Source of the DNA: Fundidesulfovibrio terrae
GTDB lineage: Bacteria > Desulfobacterota > Desulfovibrionia > Desulfovibrionales > Desulfovibrionaceae
Assembly (NCBI RefSeq): GCF_022808915.1
Contig: NZ_JAKZFS010000001.1
Coordinates: 946,644-1,010,643 of the forward strand
Length of the DNA: 64,000 bases
Direction of reading: 5' to 3'
Positions 25,544-33,361 of the stretch are shown piece by piece. How positions within the stretch are numbered: the stretch's first letter is position 1; every line of letters starts with the position of its first letter. A model generated the notes under the pieces. The model made no database searches and was not told the origin of the DNA. It worked only from the letters and a program-made list of their open reading frames with translations. Made by a program: the position numbers and the translations under genes.

Positions 25544-26320
25544 GTGCGCCTCGTGAAAAAGATCATCCTTCCCCTGCTCGTTCTTTCGATCCTGATTGCC
25601 TCCTCCGCCTTCGCGGACAAGACCTCCGACTTGGAACTCATGCGCCGCTTCTACCCCGAGGCGGTGAAATCCATCGACGCGGGCGGGCTCACGCTGAGCG
25701 ACGGCGTGCGCCTGGTCTACGACGACGGCAGGGTGAAGACTCCCGAGCAGGCCCTGGACGACCCCGACATCGAGGACATGCTGGCCCAGCCCTATCCCCT
25801 GGGGCCGGTCACGTCGGAGCCGGAGCCTAACTTCCATCCCGGACGCAGGCGCATTACCGCCTTTTTCAAGGCCGTCTACGGCCACGACCCGGCCGAAGTG
25901 AAGGCCAACCTGGTGCCGGTGCCCTTCCTGAACACCACCGTCATGTTCAATTCCCGCAACGGCGCGGCCAAGGCCTTGGAGGCCGTGGGGCGGGAGCTTG
26001 AATCCCTGGCCGCCAGGCCGGACATCCGGGCGCGTCTTATGCCAATAAGCGGCACCTTCGCCTGGCGGGCCATCGCGGGCACGGAGCGCCTGTCCATGCA
26101 CAGCTTCGGCGCGGCCATCGATCTGAACGCCAAGCGCAACACCTACTGGCAGTGGTACAAGGGCAACGATCCCCTGGGGCTGCGCAAAGCATTCCCCCCC
26201 GAGGTGACGGAGGTCTTCGAGCGCCACGGCTTCATCTGGGGCGGCAAGTGGGCCGAGTTCGACATCATGCACTTCGAGTACCGTCCGGAACTCATCGCCA
26301 AGGCCAGGGCCGGGAAATGA
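25544..26320 (+). CDS. Exported M15-family peptidase (D-Ala-D-Ala carboxypeptidase-like)
   Basis: The 258-residue protein has a signal peptide (VKKIILPLLVLSILIASSAFA) and a C-terminal M15 zinc peptidase domain. The zinc and catalytic residues are visible: SMHSFGAAIDLN (His and Asp) and DIMHFEY (second His). It should trim peptidoglycan peptides in the periplasm. I start at GTG 25544, but GTG 25553 is equally possible, as neither has a clear ribosome-binding site. The stop overlaps the gluQ start in an ATGA junction, which is an unexpected partner. Confidence 0.85.
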   Translation: MRLVKKIILPLLVLSILIASSAFADKTSDLELMRRFYPEAVKSIDAGGLTLSDGVRLVYDDGRVKTPEQALDDPDIEDMLAQPYPLGPVTSEPEPNFHPGRRRITAFFKAVYGHDPAEVKANLVPVPFLNTTVMFNSRNGAAKALEAVGRELESLAARPDIRARLMPISGTFAWRAIAGTERLSMHSFGAAIDLNAKRNTYWQWYKGNDPLGLRKAFPPEVTEVFERHGFIWGGKWAEFDIMHFEYRPELIAKARAGK

Positions 26321-27357
26321 CGACCCGGGGCCGCTTCGCCCCGAGCCCGTCCGGGCGCATGCACCTGGGCAACGCCTGGACCGCGCTCATGGCCTGGCTG
26401 TCGGCGCGCTCCCAGGGCGGGGCGGTGGTGCTGCGCATGGAAGACCTGGACCCGGAACGCTCCAAGGAGCATTTCGCCCGGGCAATCCTCCAGGACCTTG
26501 CCTGGCTCGGCCTGGACTGGGATGAAGGCCCGGACAAGGGCGGCCCGTACGGCCCCTACCGCCAGGACGAACGCCGTGAGTACTACCAGCGCTGCCTGGA
26601 ACTGCTGGAGGCGCGGGGGCTCGTCTACCCGTGCTGGTGCACCCGGGCCGAACTGCGCGACGCCGCGCTGGCGGCCAAGGCCGGGAGCGCCCCCGGCACG
26701 GGCCACGAGTGCGGAACACCCTGCGTCGCCCACGCGGACGTGGTGCGCGCCCCCCACGCGGGTGAGGCCGAGCCGGTCTACGCCGGAACCTGCCTGAACC
26801 TCTCCGTTTCCGAGCGCGAGGCCCGGCAGGCCCAGGGCAGAAGGCCCTCGCTGCGGCTTGCCGTGCCCGCCCTGCATATCGAATTCACGGATCTGGCGCT
26901 GGGGCCGCAGACGCAGGACTTGGCCGCGCACTGCGGCGATTTCGTGCTGCGCCGCGCAGACGGAACGCACGCCTACCAACTGGCGGTCGTCGCCGATGAC
27001 GCGGCGCAAGCCATAACCGAGGTGGTGCGCGGGGCGGACCTGCTCGATTCCACGGCCCGGCAGATTCATCTCTTCCGCGCCTTCGGCTGGCCCGAACCAG
27101 CCTTCGCCCATGTGCCCCTGCTGCTGGACCCTGACGGCAGGCGGCTCTCCAAACGGCGCGGCGACGTGGACCTCGGGCTGCTGCGCGAGTCGGGAGTCTC
27201 TGCGCAGGCGATCACCGGATACCTGGCCTGGAAGGCCGGGCTCCTGGACGCTCCGCGCCTGGTTTCCCCCCATGAACTGATCGACGGATTCAGCTTCGCG
27301 CCCATGCCCCGGGGGCCGGTGGTGGTCGGGCCGGGCTGGATGGAGGAGGTTGCATGA
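26317..27357 (+). CDS. gluQ: Glutamyl-Q tRNA(Asp) synthetase
   Basis: This truncated glutamyl-tRNA synthetase paralogue attaches glutamate to the queuosine base of tRNA-Asp. The 346-residue protein lacks the C-terminal anticodon-binding domain. FAPSPSGRMHLGNAWTAL holds the class I HIGH-like motif and RRLSKRRGD the KMSKS-like one. Cysteines in YPCWCTRAEL and GHECGTPC fit the zinc site of this family. The presence of queuosine genes queC, queE and queF 3-5 kb downstream supports the call. It overlaps both neighbours by four bases. Confidence 0.93.
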   Translation: MTTRGRFAPSPSGRMHLGNAWTALMAWLSARSQGGAVVLRMEDLDPERSKEHFARAILQDLAWLGLDWDEGPDKGGPYGPYRQDERREYYQRCLELLEARGLVYPCWCTRAELRDAALAAKAGSAPGTGHECGTPCVAHADVVRAPHAGEAEPVYAGTCLNLSVSEREARQAQGRRPSLRLAVPALHIEFTDLALGPQTQDLAAHCGDFVLRRADGTHAYQLAVVADDAAQAITEVVRGADLLDSTARQIHLFRAFGWPEPAFAHVPLLLDPDGRRLSKRRGDVDLGLLRESGVSAQAITGYLAWKAGLLDAPRLVSPHELIDGFSFAPMPRGPVVVGPGWMEEVA

Positions 27358-27956
27358 AGCGTGCTCTGGTCGCGTTGGTGTCGGCGAGGAGGATAGCCTG
27401 GGTCCTGGCGGTGGTCCTCGGACTTGTGCTGGCGGGGCAGGGCGCTCCGGCCCTGGCCGCCAAGAAGGGCAAGAAGAAGGTCCAGGATACGGGCGATCCC
27501 ATCGACGTAAGCGGCGGCAAGCACCCGTGCTACAACCTGAGCCACGGGCGGCTCTTCCACCGCTGCGAGCCGCAGAGCCTGCCCTACGGGCGTTGCCGCA
27601 CGGGCAATTCCTGCTGCCGGGGCAACTACGAACTCTCGCCCATCAGCTGGTACAAGTGCGAGGACCAGAACGGACACGTGACCGGCAAGCCCACCGCGGT
27701 TTCGATATTGATCCTGGGCGACAATTCCAATCACCGCATGAGCACCGGGCACGTGTTCGTGGTGGAGAAGGTGAAGGATCTGGGGGGCGGGCAGTGGGAA
27801 CTGGCGCTCTCGCACACCAATTACGACCGCAGGTGCTCCATCGAGACCAACGTGCACGCCCGTTATGACGAGCACCGCCGGCTGCTGACCATGGAGACGG
27901 GACACTGGAGCGGCTGGGGCAGGAACCTCAAGGCCCTGGGGTTTATTCTCAAGTAG
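27354..27956 (+). CDS. Exported CHAP-like protein
   Basis: I do not recognise a firm family. The 200-residue protein has a signal peptide (about residues 1-35, ending in PALAAKKGKKK) and a cysteine-rich mature part with CYNLSHG, RCEPQS, GRCRTGNSCC and WYKCED. The later STGHVFVVEKV and LSHTNYD segments look like the His-containing half of CHAP-type amidase/peptidase domains, and a cysteine could serve as nucleophile, but this is inference. It is translationally coupled to gluQ (ATGA overlap), and an M15 peptidase gene lies on the other side, so a cell-wall role is likely. Confidence 0.6.
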   Translation: MKRALVALVSARRIAWVLAVVLGLVLAGQGAPALAAKKGKKKVQDTGDPIDVSGGKHPCYNLSHGRLFHRCEPQSLPYGRCRTGNSCCRGNYELSPISWYKCEDQNGHVTGKPTAVSILILGDNSNHRMSTGHVFVVEKVKDLGGGQWELALSHTNYDRRCSIETNVHARYDEHRRLLTMETGHWSGWGRNLKALGFILK

Positions 27957-27980
27957 AAGCACAACGAGGGAGCACGGACC

Positions 27981-29078
27981 ATGACCTCCGCCTCCGACGA
28001 CAGACGCGCCGCATTCGCCGGGAAGATGACCGCCGTCCTGAACGCATCCGCCGTGAACACCGCCTTGTGCCTGGGCTACCGGACGGGCCTCCTGGAGGCC
28101 ATGGACCGCCTGGGCGGCGCGGCCACCAGCGACGGGATCGCCCGCGAGGCCGGCCTTGACGGGCGCTACGTGCGCGAGTGGCTGTGCGTCATGGTCTGCG
28201 GCGGCATCGTCGACCTGGCCGTCTCCCCCTCCGGCGAGGACCTGTTCACGCTTCCGCGCGAGCACGCGGACCTGCTCACCCGCCGGGCCGGAAGCGGCAA
28301 CATCGGGGTCTACACCCAGGAGTTGCCGATCCTGACCCGGTGCGTCCTGGACGACGTGCAGCGCGCATTCCGCACGGGCGAGGGCGTGCCCTACGACCGC
28401 TATCCGCCGTTCCACGACTGGATGGCCCAGGTGGCCGAGGCCAAGCACAGGAAGATGCTGGTGGACGTGTTCCTGCCGTCCGTGGCCGGGGGCGCGGTGG
28501 TCGCGCGTCTCAAGCGGGGCATCCGGGTGCTGGACGTGGGATGCTCCGAGGGAGTGGCGGTGCTGCTCATGGCCGCAGCCTTCCCGGAGAGCAGCTTCAC
28601 CGGCATCGACATCTCGGAGGAGGCGCTCGCGGTGGCGCGCGCCGAGGCCGGACGCCTGGGGATTTCCAACACCCGGTTCGAGCTGCGCGACGCGGCCGGA
28701 CTCAAAGACGATCCGGTCCTGGCCGGGAGCTTCGACTACGTGACCGCCTTCGACGCCGTGCACGACCAGACCCGGCCCCTGGATGTGCTCAAGGGGATAC
28801 GGGCCGTGCTGGCCGATGGCGGGCTCTTCTCCATGGTGGACATCAAGGCCGAGACCGAGCTTTCGGGCAATGTGGACCATCCGCTGGGTGCGTTTCTCTA
28901 TACGGTGAGCCTGATGCACTGCATGCCGGTGGGGCTCGTGGACGGCGGGGCGGGCCTGGGCACCATGTGGGGGCGCGGCAGGGCGCTCGAAATGCTCCGC
29001 GAGGCCGGATTCGCCACGGTGGAGGTGTGCGAGATCCCCACGGACCCGTTCAACGCGCACTACCTGTGCGGCGGATGA
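27981..29078 (+). CDS. SAM-dependent methyltransferase with N-terminal winged helix
   Basis: The 365-residue protein resembles the Rv2258c type: an N-terminal winged-helix-like domain (about residues 20-100, with LNASAVNTALCLGYRTGLLEA and LDGRYVREWL), then a Rossmann-fold methyltransferase domain with motif I VLDVGCSEGVAVLLMA, the acidic GIDISEEALAVARAEA and motif FDYVTAFDAVHDQ. The substrate is unknown. GAGGGAGC precedes the ATG by about 9 bases. It follows the CHAP-like gene after 24 bases and overlaps or abuts a YdcF-family gene. Confidence 0.9.
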   Translation: MTSASDDRRAAFAGKMTAVLNASAVNTALCLGYRTGLLEAMDRLGGAATSDGIAREAGLDGRYVREWLCVMVCGGIVDLAVSPSGEDLFTLPREHADLLTRRAGSGNIGVYTQELPILTRCVLDDVQRAFRTGEGVPYDRYPPFHDWMAQVAEAKHRKMLVDVFLPSVAGGAVVARLKRGIRVLDVGCSEGVAVLLMAAAFPESSFTGIDISEEALAVARAEAGRLGISNTRFELRDAAGLKDDPVLAGSFDYVTAFDAVHDQTRPLDVLKGIRAVLADGGLFSMVDIKAETELSGNVDHPLGAFLYTVSLMHCMPVGLVDGGAGLGTMWGRGRALEMLREAGFATVEVCEIPTDPFNAHYLCGG

Positions 29079-29089
29079 CAGGGAGTCCC

Positions 29090-29854
29090 ATGCTGCTCAA
29101 GAAGATACTGTCCTTCTTTCTGTTTCCCTTTTCGCTGATGGTCCTGGCGCTCGCGCTCGGCGTGGCCATGTCGTTTGTTCCCAGGAGGGCCAGGGCGGGG
29201 CGCATGCTCTGCCTGGCCGGGCTGGTCCTGCTGCTGGCGCAGTCCATGCCGGTATTCTCCAACGAAATCCTCAGGCGGCTGGAATACGAATACAAGCCCA
29301 TCCTCACCCAGGCGGACATCCCCCAGGGCGTGAAGTGGGTGGTGGTGCTCAGCAGCTACGCCGCCAGCGACGACCGCACGCCTCTGACCAGCCAGAACTA
29401 CGACGCCACCATGCACAGGCTGGTGGAGGGGGTCCTGCTGCTCAAGAGGATACCCGGGGCGAAGCTGCTCATCTCCGGAGGCGTGCTGGACGGGCAGGTG
29501 GCCGCGGCGGAGATCATGGCCAAGCTGGCGCGCGAGCTGGGGGTTCCCGAAGGGGAGATCGTGCTGGAAACGAAGTCGCTGGATACCGAAGACCAGGCCG
29601 TCGCCGTGGCCAAGATGGTGAACGGCGAGAAGATGCTCCTGGTGACGTCGGCGGTGCACATGCCCAGGTCCATGCTGCTCTTCCGCAAATACGGCATGGA
29701 CCCGGTGGCGGCCCCGACGCACTTCACATCGTCAGGGGCGCCGTTTAGTTTCACGATGTTCCTCCCCACCCCCTACGGGATGGAAAAATCCTACGAATGC
29801 GCCCACGAGCTGTTGGGGATCGCCTGGGTATATCTGAAGGGGCTCGGACGGTGA
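29090..29854 (+). CDS. YdcF/SanA family membrane protein (DUF218)
   Basis: The 254-residue protein has two N-terminal transmembrane helices (about residues 4-24 and 34-54) followed by a DUF218 domain with WVVVLSSYAA, KLLISGGVLDG, LETKSLDTEDQAVAVA and LLVTSAVHMPRSMLLFRKYG. Related proteins (ElyC, SanA) act in envelope-polysaccharide or peptidoglycan processes, so a similar role is inferred. I choose ATG 29090 for its GGGAG; ATG 29075 overlaps the methyltransferase stop and is an alternative that adds five residues. Confidence 0.85.
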   Translation: MLLKKILSFFLFPFSLMVLALALGVAMSFVPRRARAGRMLCLAGLVLLLAQSMPVFSNEILRRLEYEYKPILTQADIPQGVKWVVVLSSYAASDDRTPLTSQNYDATMHRLVEGVLLLKRIPGAKLLISGGVLDGQVAAAEIMAKLARELGVPEGEIVLETKSLDTEDQAVAVAKMVNGEKMLLVTSAVHMPRSMLLFRKYGMDPVAAPTHFTSSGAPFSFTMFLPTPYGMEKSYECAHELLGIAWVYLKGLGR

Positions 29855-29874
29855 GGTGAGGGGCCTTGGGGCAA

Positions 29875-29905
29875 TTGACATCTGCCGGGATGGTAACTAT
29901 GTTAC
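29875..29905 (+). promoter_or_regulatory. Promoter and palindromic operator of the toxin-antitoxin pair
   Basis: TTGACA and TATGTT are 17 bases apart, a near-consensus sigma-70 promoter. The -10 box lies within GTAAC-TAT-GTTAC (29893-29905), a perfect 5-bp palindrome. Binding there would block RNA polymerase, as in autorepressed toxin-antitoxin operons. Confidence 0.7.
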
Positions 29906-29928
29906 GTTTTGCCGGAGGACGCAAAGAT

Positions 29929-30153
29929 ATGCAAACGCATTCCCCTCTCAGCCCCAGCCAGAAGATGAAGCAGTACAGGGTGCGCATGAAGCAGGCTGGC
30001 CTTCGGCCTGTTCAGATATGGGTGCCGGATACCCGCTCCCCGGCCATCGCCGGAGAATTGCGGCGGCAATCCATGCTGGCCAGCCAAGGGCCCGACGAAC
30101 AGGACGTGCTGGCTTTTCTTGAGGACGCAAGCGCCTGGGACGACGCCGGATGA
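29929..30153 (+). CDS. Antitoxin, MazE-like (DUF3018)
   Basis: The 74-residue protein matches the DUF3018 family found upstream of MazF/PemK toxins: SPSQKMKQYRVRMKQAGLRPVQIWVPDTRSP and ELRRQSMLASQG. It should neutralise the toxin and, through its N-terminal part, bind the operon's promoter. GGAGG sits 10 bases before the ATG. Its stop overlaps the toxin start in an ATGA junction, so the two are translated in coupled fashion, as expected for this kind of pair. An in-frame upstream extension would include the promoter and is rejected. Confidence 0.85.
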   Translation: MQTHSPLSPSQKMKQYRVRMKQAGLRPVQIWVPDTRSPAIAGELRRQSMLASQGPDEQDVLAFLEDASAWDDAG

Positions 30154-30473
30154 AACGAGGCGACATCGTCATCGTGGCCATGTCCGGCGACTACGGCAAG
30201 ACGCGCCCCGCGCTGGTGGTGCAGCACGACCAAGCCAACGAGACCCATGCGAGCGTGGTGGTCTGCCCACTGTCGTCACACCTCATCGACGCCCCCCTGT
30301 TCCGGATTCCGGTGGAACCATCTTCCGCCAACGGACTCCAGGCTCCCTCGCAGATCATGGTGGACAAAGTGTCGGCCGTGAAACGCGAGCGGGTGCGGCA
30401 AGTGGCCGGACGCGTGAGCGACGAGGTCATGGTGCAGGTGAACCGGACCCTGGCCCTCTGGCTCGGCCTGTAG
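30150..30473 (+). CDS. PemK/MazF-family toxin (mRNA interferase)
   Basis: The 107-residue protein opens MKRGDIVIVAMSGDYGKTRPALVVQHD, the standard MazF/PemK start with the conserved GD and KxRP residues, and continues with VVVCPLSSHL and a LQAPSQIMVDKVSAVKRERV segment holding the Asp-Lys typical of the active site. It probably cuts mRNA at specific short sites when free. The DUF3018-type antitoxin gene precedes it with a four-base overlap. It converges with queC, whose stop codon lies one base beyond its own stop, so there is no room for a terminator between them. Confidence 0.93.
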   Translation: MKRGDIVIVAMSGDYGKTRPALVVQHDQANETHASVVVCPLSSHLIDAPLFRIPVEPSSANGLQAPSQIMVDKVSAVKRERVRQVAGRVSDEVMVQVNRTLALWLGL

Positions 30474-30474
30474 G

Positions 30475-31170
30475 TCAGCTCGCGTCCAAGGCATACCCCG
30501 TCGGATCGTCCACCCCCGCCTCGGCGAACCCCTTCTTCCTGAGCAGACACGAATCGCATCTGCCACACGCAAGCCCCTCGGGGCTGGGGTCGTAGCAGCT
30601 GTGCGTGAGCCCGTATTTCACCCCGAGCTTCATGCCCTCCTGGATGATCCTGGCCTTGTCCCAGTGCATGAGGGGGGCGTGGATCTTCATCTTCAAGCGC
30701 CCTTCCACGGCCTCTTTTATGGCTAAGTTCGCCATGTTCTCGAAGGCGGCCACGAATTCGGGGCGGCAGTCCGGGTAGCCCGAGTAGTCCAGGGCATTGA
30801 CCCCGATGAAGATGTCCGCCGCGGGCAGCACCTCGGCCCAGGCCAGGGCCAGGGACAAAAAGACGGTGTTGCGGGCCGGGACGTAGGTCACGGGGATTTC
30901 CTCCTCCATCACGGCCACGTCGCGGTCCTTGGGCACGTCGATGTCGGCGGTCAGGGCCGACCCCCCGATGCACCCGAGCGGCACGTCCAGGATCAGGTGC
31001 CCGGCCGCGCCCAGGTGCTTGGCCACCCGTTTTGCGGCCTCAAGCTCCACGGTGTGGCGCTGCCCGTAGCGGAAGCTCAAGGCGTAGGCGTTGAATCCCT
31101 GGGACTTGGCGATGGCCAGACAGGTGGAGGAGTCGAGTCCTCCGGAAAAGAGAACCACGGCGTTCTTCAC
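30475..31170 (-). CDS. queC: 7-cyano-7-deazaguanine synthase
   Basis: This enzyme makes preQ0 from 7-carboxy-7-deazaguanine, ammonia and ATP in queuosine synthesis. The 231-residue length is typical. The PP-loop is [11 protein letters not shown], the [18 protein letters not shown] segment follows, and zinc cysteines are in [15 protein letters not shown] near the C-terminus. It is downstream of queE on the minus strand with an 78-base gap that contains a GACCCC/GGGGTC hairpin. Confidence 0.96.
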   Translation of the reverse strand: MKNAVVLFSGGLDSSTCLAIAKSQGFNAYALSFRYGQRHTVELEAAKRVAKHLGAAGHLILDVPLGCIGGSALTADIDVPKDRDVAVMEEEIPVTYVPARNTVFLSLALAWAEVLPAADIFIGVNALDYSGYPDCRPEFVAAFENMANLAIKEAVEGRLKMKIHAPLMHWDKARIIQEGMKLGVKYGLTHSCYDPSPEGLACGRCDSCLLRKKGFAEAGVDDPTGYALDAS

Positions 31171-31248
31171 GATGAACCTCGGTATGAATTCAGACCCCCC
31201 GCATATGGGGTCCGGTGTCTTGTGCGTAATCCGTCCGCGATGACGCCC

Positions 31249-31887
31249 TCAGACCCCGCGCGCCTCGGGGTCCCAGATGATCTTGTGCAGCTGCAGGCTC
31301 AGGCGGATGGGCAGGCGCTCTTCCAGTATCCAGGCGGCCAGCTCCGCCGGGGCCAGCCGCGACAGCACCGGCGAGAAGTGGATGTGGCGCTCCTGGGGCA
31401 GGATCCGGCGCACCACCCGCGTGGCGTATTCGTAGTCCAGGCGGTCGGCGATGACGAATTTCAGCTCGTCACGGGCGCGCAGGCGCTCCAGGTTGCTCCA
31501 GTCGGTGCAGGTGTGCATGCCGCTGGAGGGGCACTTGATGTCCACGATGGCCGTGACGCGCTCGTCCAGCACGTCCACGGGGTAGGAGCCGTTGGTCTCC
31601 ACCAGCACCTCGTAGCCGTGTTCCAGCAGAAGCGCGGCCAGGCGCGGCGTCTCGCGCTGGGCCAGGGGCTCGCCGCCGGTGATCTCCACCAGGCGGCAGC
31701 GGTGTCCGGCCACGGCCCAGAGCACGTCCCTGCGGCTCATGGCCTGGCCTTCCTCCCAGGAGTAGCGCGTGTCGCACCACTCGCAGCGCAGGTTGCAGCC
31801 CGAAAGGCGCACGAAGGTGCACGGCCGTCCGGCGTGCGAGGACTCCCCTTGGATGGAGTGGAATATCTCCGTGACCATGACCGACAT
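31249..31887 (-). CDS. queE: 7-carboxy-7-deazaguanine synthase
   Basis: This radical-SAM enzyme contracts the ring of 6-carboxytetrahydropterin to give 7-carboxy-7-deazaguanine. The 212-residue protein opens with TEIFHSIQGESSHAGRPCTFVRL and the cluster motif CNLRCEWC, then VEITGGEPL. The conserved start region holds several ATG codons; I take the one with GGTGGGA about 5 bases upstream (31887), though 31878 is possible. It is divergent from queF and upstream of queC. queD is not in the window. Confidence 0.94.
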   Translation of the reverse strand: MSVMVTEIFHSIQGESSHAGRPCTFVRLSGCNLRCEWCDTRYSWEEGQAMSRRDVLWAVAGHRCRLVEITGGEPLAQRETPRLAALLLEHGYEVLVETNGSYPVDVLDERVTAIVDIKCPSSGMHTCTDWSNLERLRARDELKFVIADRLDYEYATRVVRRILPQERHIHFSPVLSRLAPAELAAWILEERLPIRLSLQLHKIIWDPEARGV

Positions 31888-31972
31888 CATTCCCACCATT
31901 TGACGCGAATATCCCGAAAGTCTAATCCAGATGCGGCCCGGCGTCAAAATATGCCGGCAGAAGGAGCATCCC

Positions 31973-32410
31973 ATGAGCATGAAAGACGACGTTTCCTCCC
32001 TGACCCACCTGGGCCAGGCGGGCACCAAATATCCCGAGCGCGTGGACCCCGGCCTCATCGAGACCTTCCCCAACCGCTTCCCCGGCCGCGAGTACCAGAT
32101 CACCTTCGAGACTGAGGAATTCACCAGCCTCTGCCCCATGACCGGCCAGCCGGACTTCGGCACCATCGCCATCACCTACGTGCCCGGCGAGCGCTGCATC
32201 GAGTCCAAGTCGCTCAAGCTCTACCTGTTCAGCTACCGGGGCGAGCCCTCCTTCATGGAGACCCTCACCAACCGCATCATGGATGACCTGGTGGCCGCCT
32301 GCAAACCACGCCGCATGATGGTCACGGGCGACTTCCGTCCGCGCGGCGGCATCGCCATCGTGGTGGAAGCCTCCTACGAGGCCGGGGCCGACGGCTACGA
32401 CGAGGATTAA
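31973..32410 (+). CDS. queF: NADPH-dependent 7-cyano-7-deazaguanine reductase (short form)
   Basis: This enzyme reduces the nitrile preQ0 to the amine preQ1, the base inserted into tRNA. The 145-residue protein is the short, single-domain type. The catalytic cysteine is in FTSLCPMTGQPDFG and the family motif ESKSLKLYLFSYR follows. AAGGAG precedes the ATG by 6 bases. It is divergent from queE-queC, so all three could respond to one control region of about 85 bases. No preQ1 riboswitch pattern was recognised there. Confidence 0.95.
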   Translation: MSMKDDVSSLTHLGQAGTKYPERVDPGLIETFPNRFPGREYQITFETEEFTSLCPMTGQPDFGTIAITYVPGERCIESKSLKLYLFSYRGEPSFMETLTNRIMDDLVAACKPRRMMVTGDFRPRGGIAIVVEASYEAGADGYDED

Positions 32411-32434
32411 CCGGCCGCGCCTGCGGAACAATTT

Positions 32435-32462
32435 CCCCCGGGGCACTTCCATAAACCGGGGG
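32435..32462 (+). terminator. Hairpin between queF and nifU, probable terminator
   Basis: CCCCCGG and CCGGGGG form a 7-bp stem with a 14-base loop; ATTTTT follows 10 bases later. It probably separates queF from the nifU operon. Confidence 0.45.
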
Positions 32463-32518
32463 GAGGTGTTATTTTTCGTCTTCATAGCACTGCCTCGTTT
32501 CAAACCAGGAGAATTCTT

Positions 32519-33361
32519 ATGTGGGAATATACCGACAAGGTGCGTGAGCACTTCATCAACCCCAAGAACGTGGGCGAGATAGCGGACGCCAACGCGGTAG
32601 GCGAGGTCGGCTCGCTGGCCTGCGGCGACGCACTCAAGCTCTTCCTCAAGGTGGACGAGAACGACCGCATCGTGGACGCCAAGTTCCAGACCTTCGGCTG
32701 CGCCAGCGCCATCGCGTCCTCCTCGGCTCTCACCGAGATGATCAAGGGCAAGACCGTGGATGAGGCCCTGGCCGTGTCCAACCAGGACATCGCCGAGTTT
32801 TTGGGCGGGCTGCCCAAGGAGAAGATGCACTGCTCGGTCATGGGCAAGGAGGCCCTGGAGGCCGCCGTGGCCAACCTGCGCGGCCAGCCCGTCGCCCCCC
32901 ACCAGGAGGGCGAGGTCGTCTGCGAATGCTTCGGCGTCACCGACGAGACCATCCGCCGGGCCATCGCCGAGAACAACCTCTCCTCCGTGGAGGAGATCAC
33001 CGACTACACCAAGGCCGGCGGCGGCTGCGGCAAGTGCCTGGACAAGCTGGCCGACCTCCTGGCCGAGGCCAAGGGGCAGAAGAAGGTCCTGAAGCCGCTG
33101 GAGATCGTCAAGCCCGCCGGGCTCACCAACCTGCAGCGCATGAAGCTCGTCTCCAAGATCATCGATGAGGAGATCAGCCCCAGCCTCCAGCAGGACGGCG
33201 GCAACATCGAGCTGGTGGACGTGGAAGGCAAGCGCGTGCTGGTGCAGCTGCGCGGGGCGTGCTCCTCGTGCAAGTCCAGCCAGCTCACGCTTAAGCAGTT
33301 CGTGGAAAAGCGCCTGCGCGACGCCGTTGAACCCGACCTGATCGTGGAGGAGGTGCGCTGA
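32519..33361 (+). CDS. nifU: Fe-S cluster assembly scaffold NifU
   Basis: The 280-residue protein has the full three-domain NifU layout. The N-terminal IscU-like scaffold (about 1-125) has cysteines in LACGDAL, FGCASAI and MHCSVMG. The central BFD-like [2Fe-2S] domain (about 130-190) has VCECFGV and GGCGKC. The C-terminal Nfu domain (about 205-280) has GACSSCKSS. It takes sulfur from NifS and builds clusters. GGAG lies upstream. Its stop shares one base with the nifS start (TGATG). No nitrogenase genes are near, so it is probably the general Fe-S system. Confidence 0.96.
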   Translation: MWEYTDKVREHFINPKNVGEIADANAVGEVGSLACGDALKLFLKVDENDRIVDAKFQTFGCASAIASSSALTEMIKGKTVDEALAVSNQDIAEFLGGLPKEKMHCSVMGKEALEAAVANLRGQPVAPHQEGEVVCECFGVTDETIRRAIAENNLSSVEEITDYTKAGGGCGKCLDKLADLLAEAKGQKKVLKPLEIVKPAGLTNLQRMKLVSKIIDEEISPSLQQDGGNIELVDVEGKRVLVQLRGACSSCKSSQLTLKQFVEKRLRDAVEPDLIVEEVR

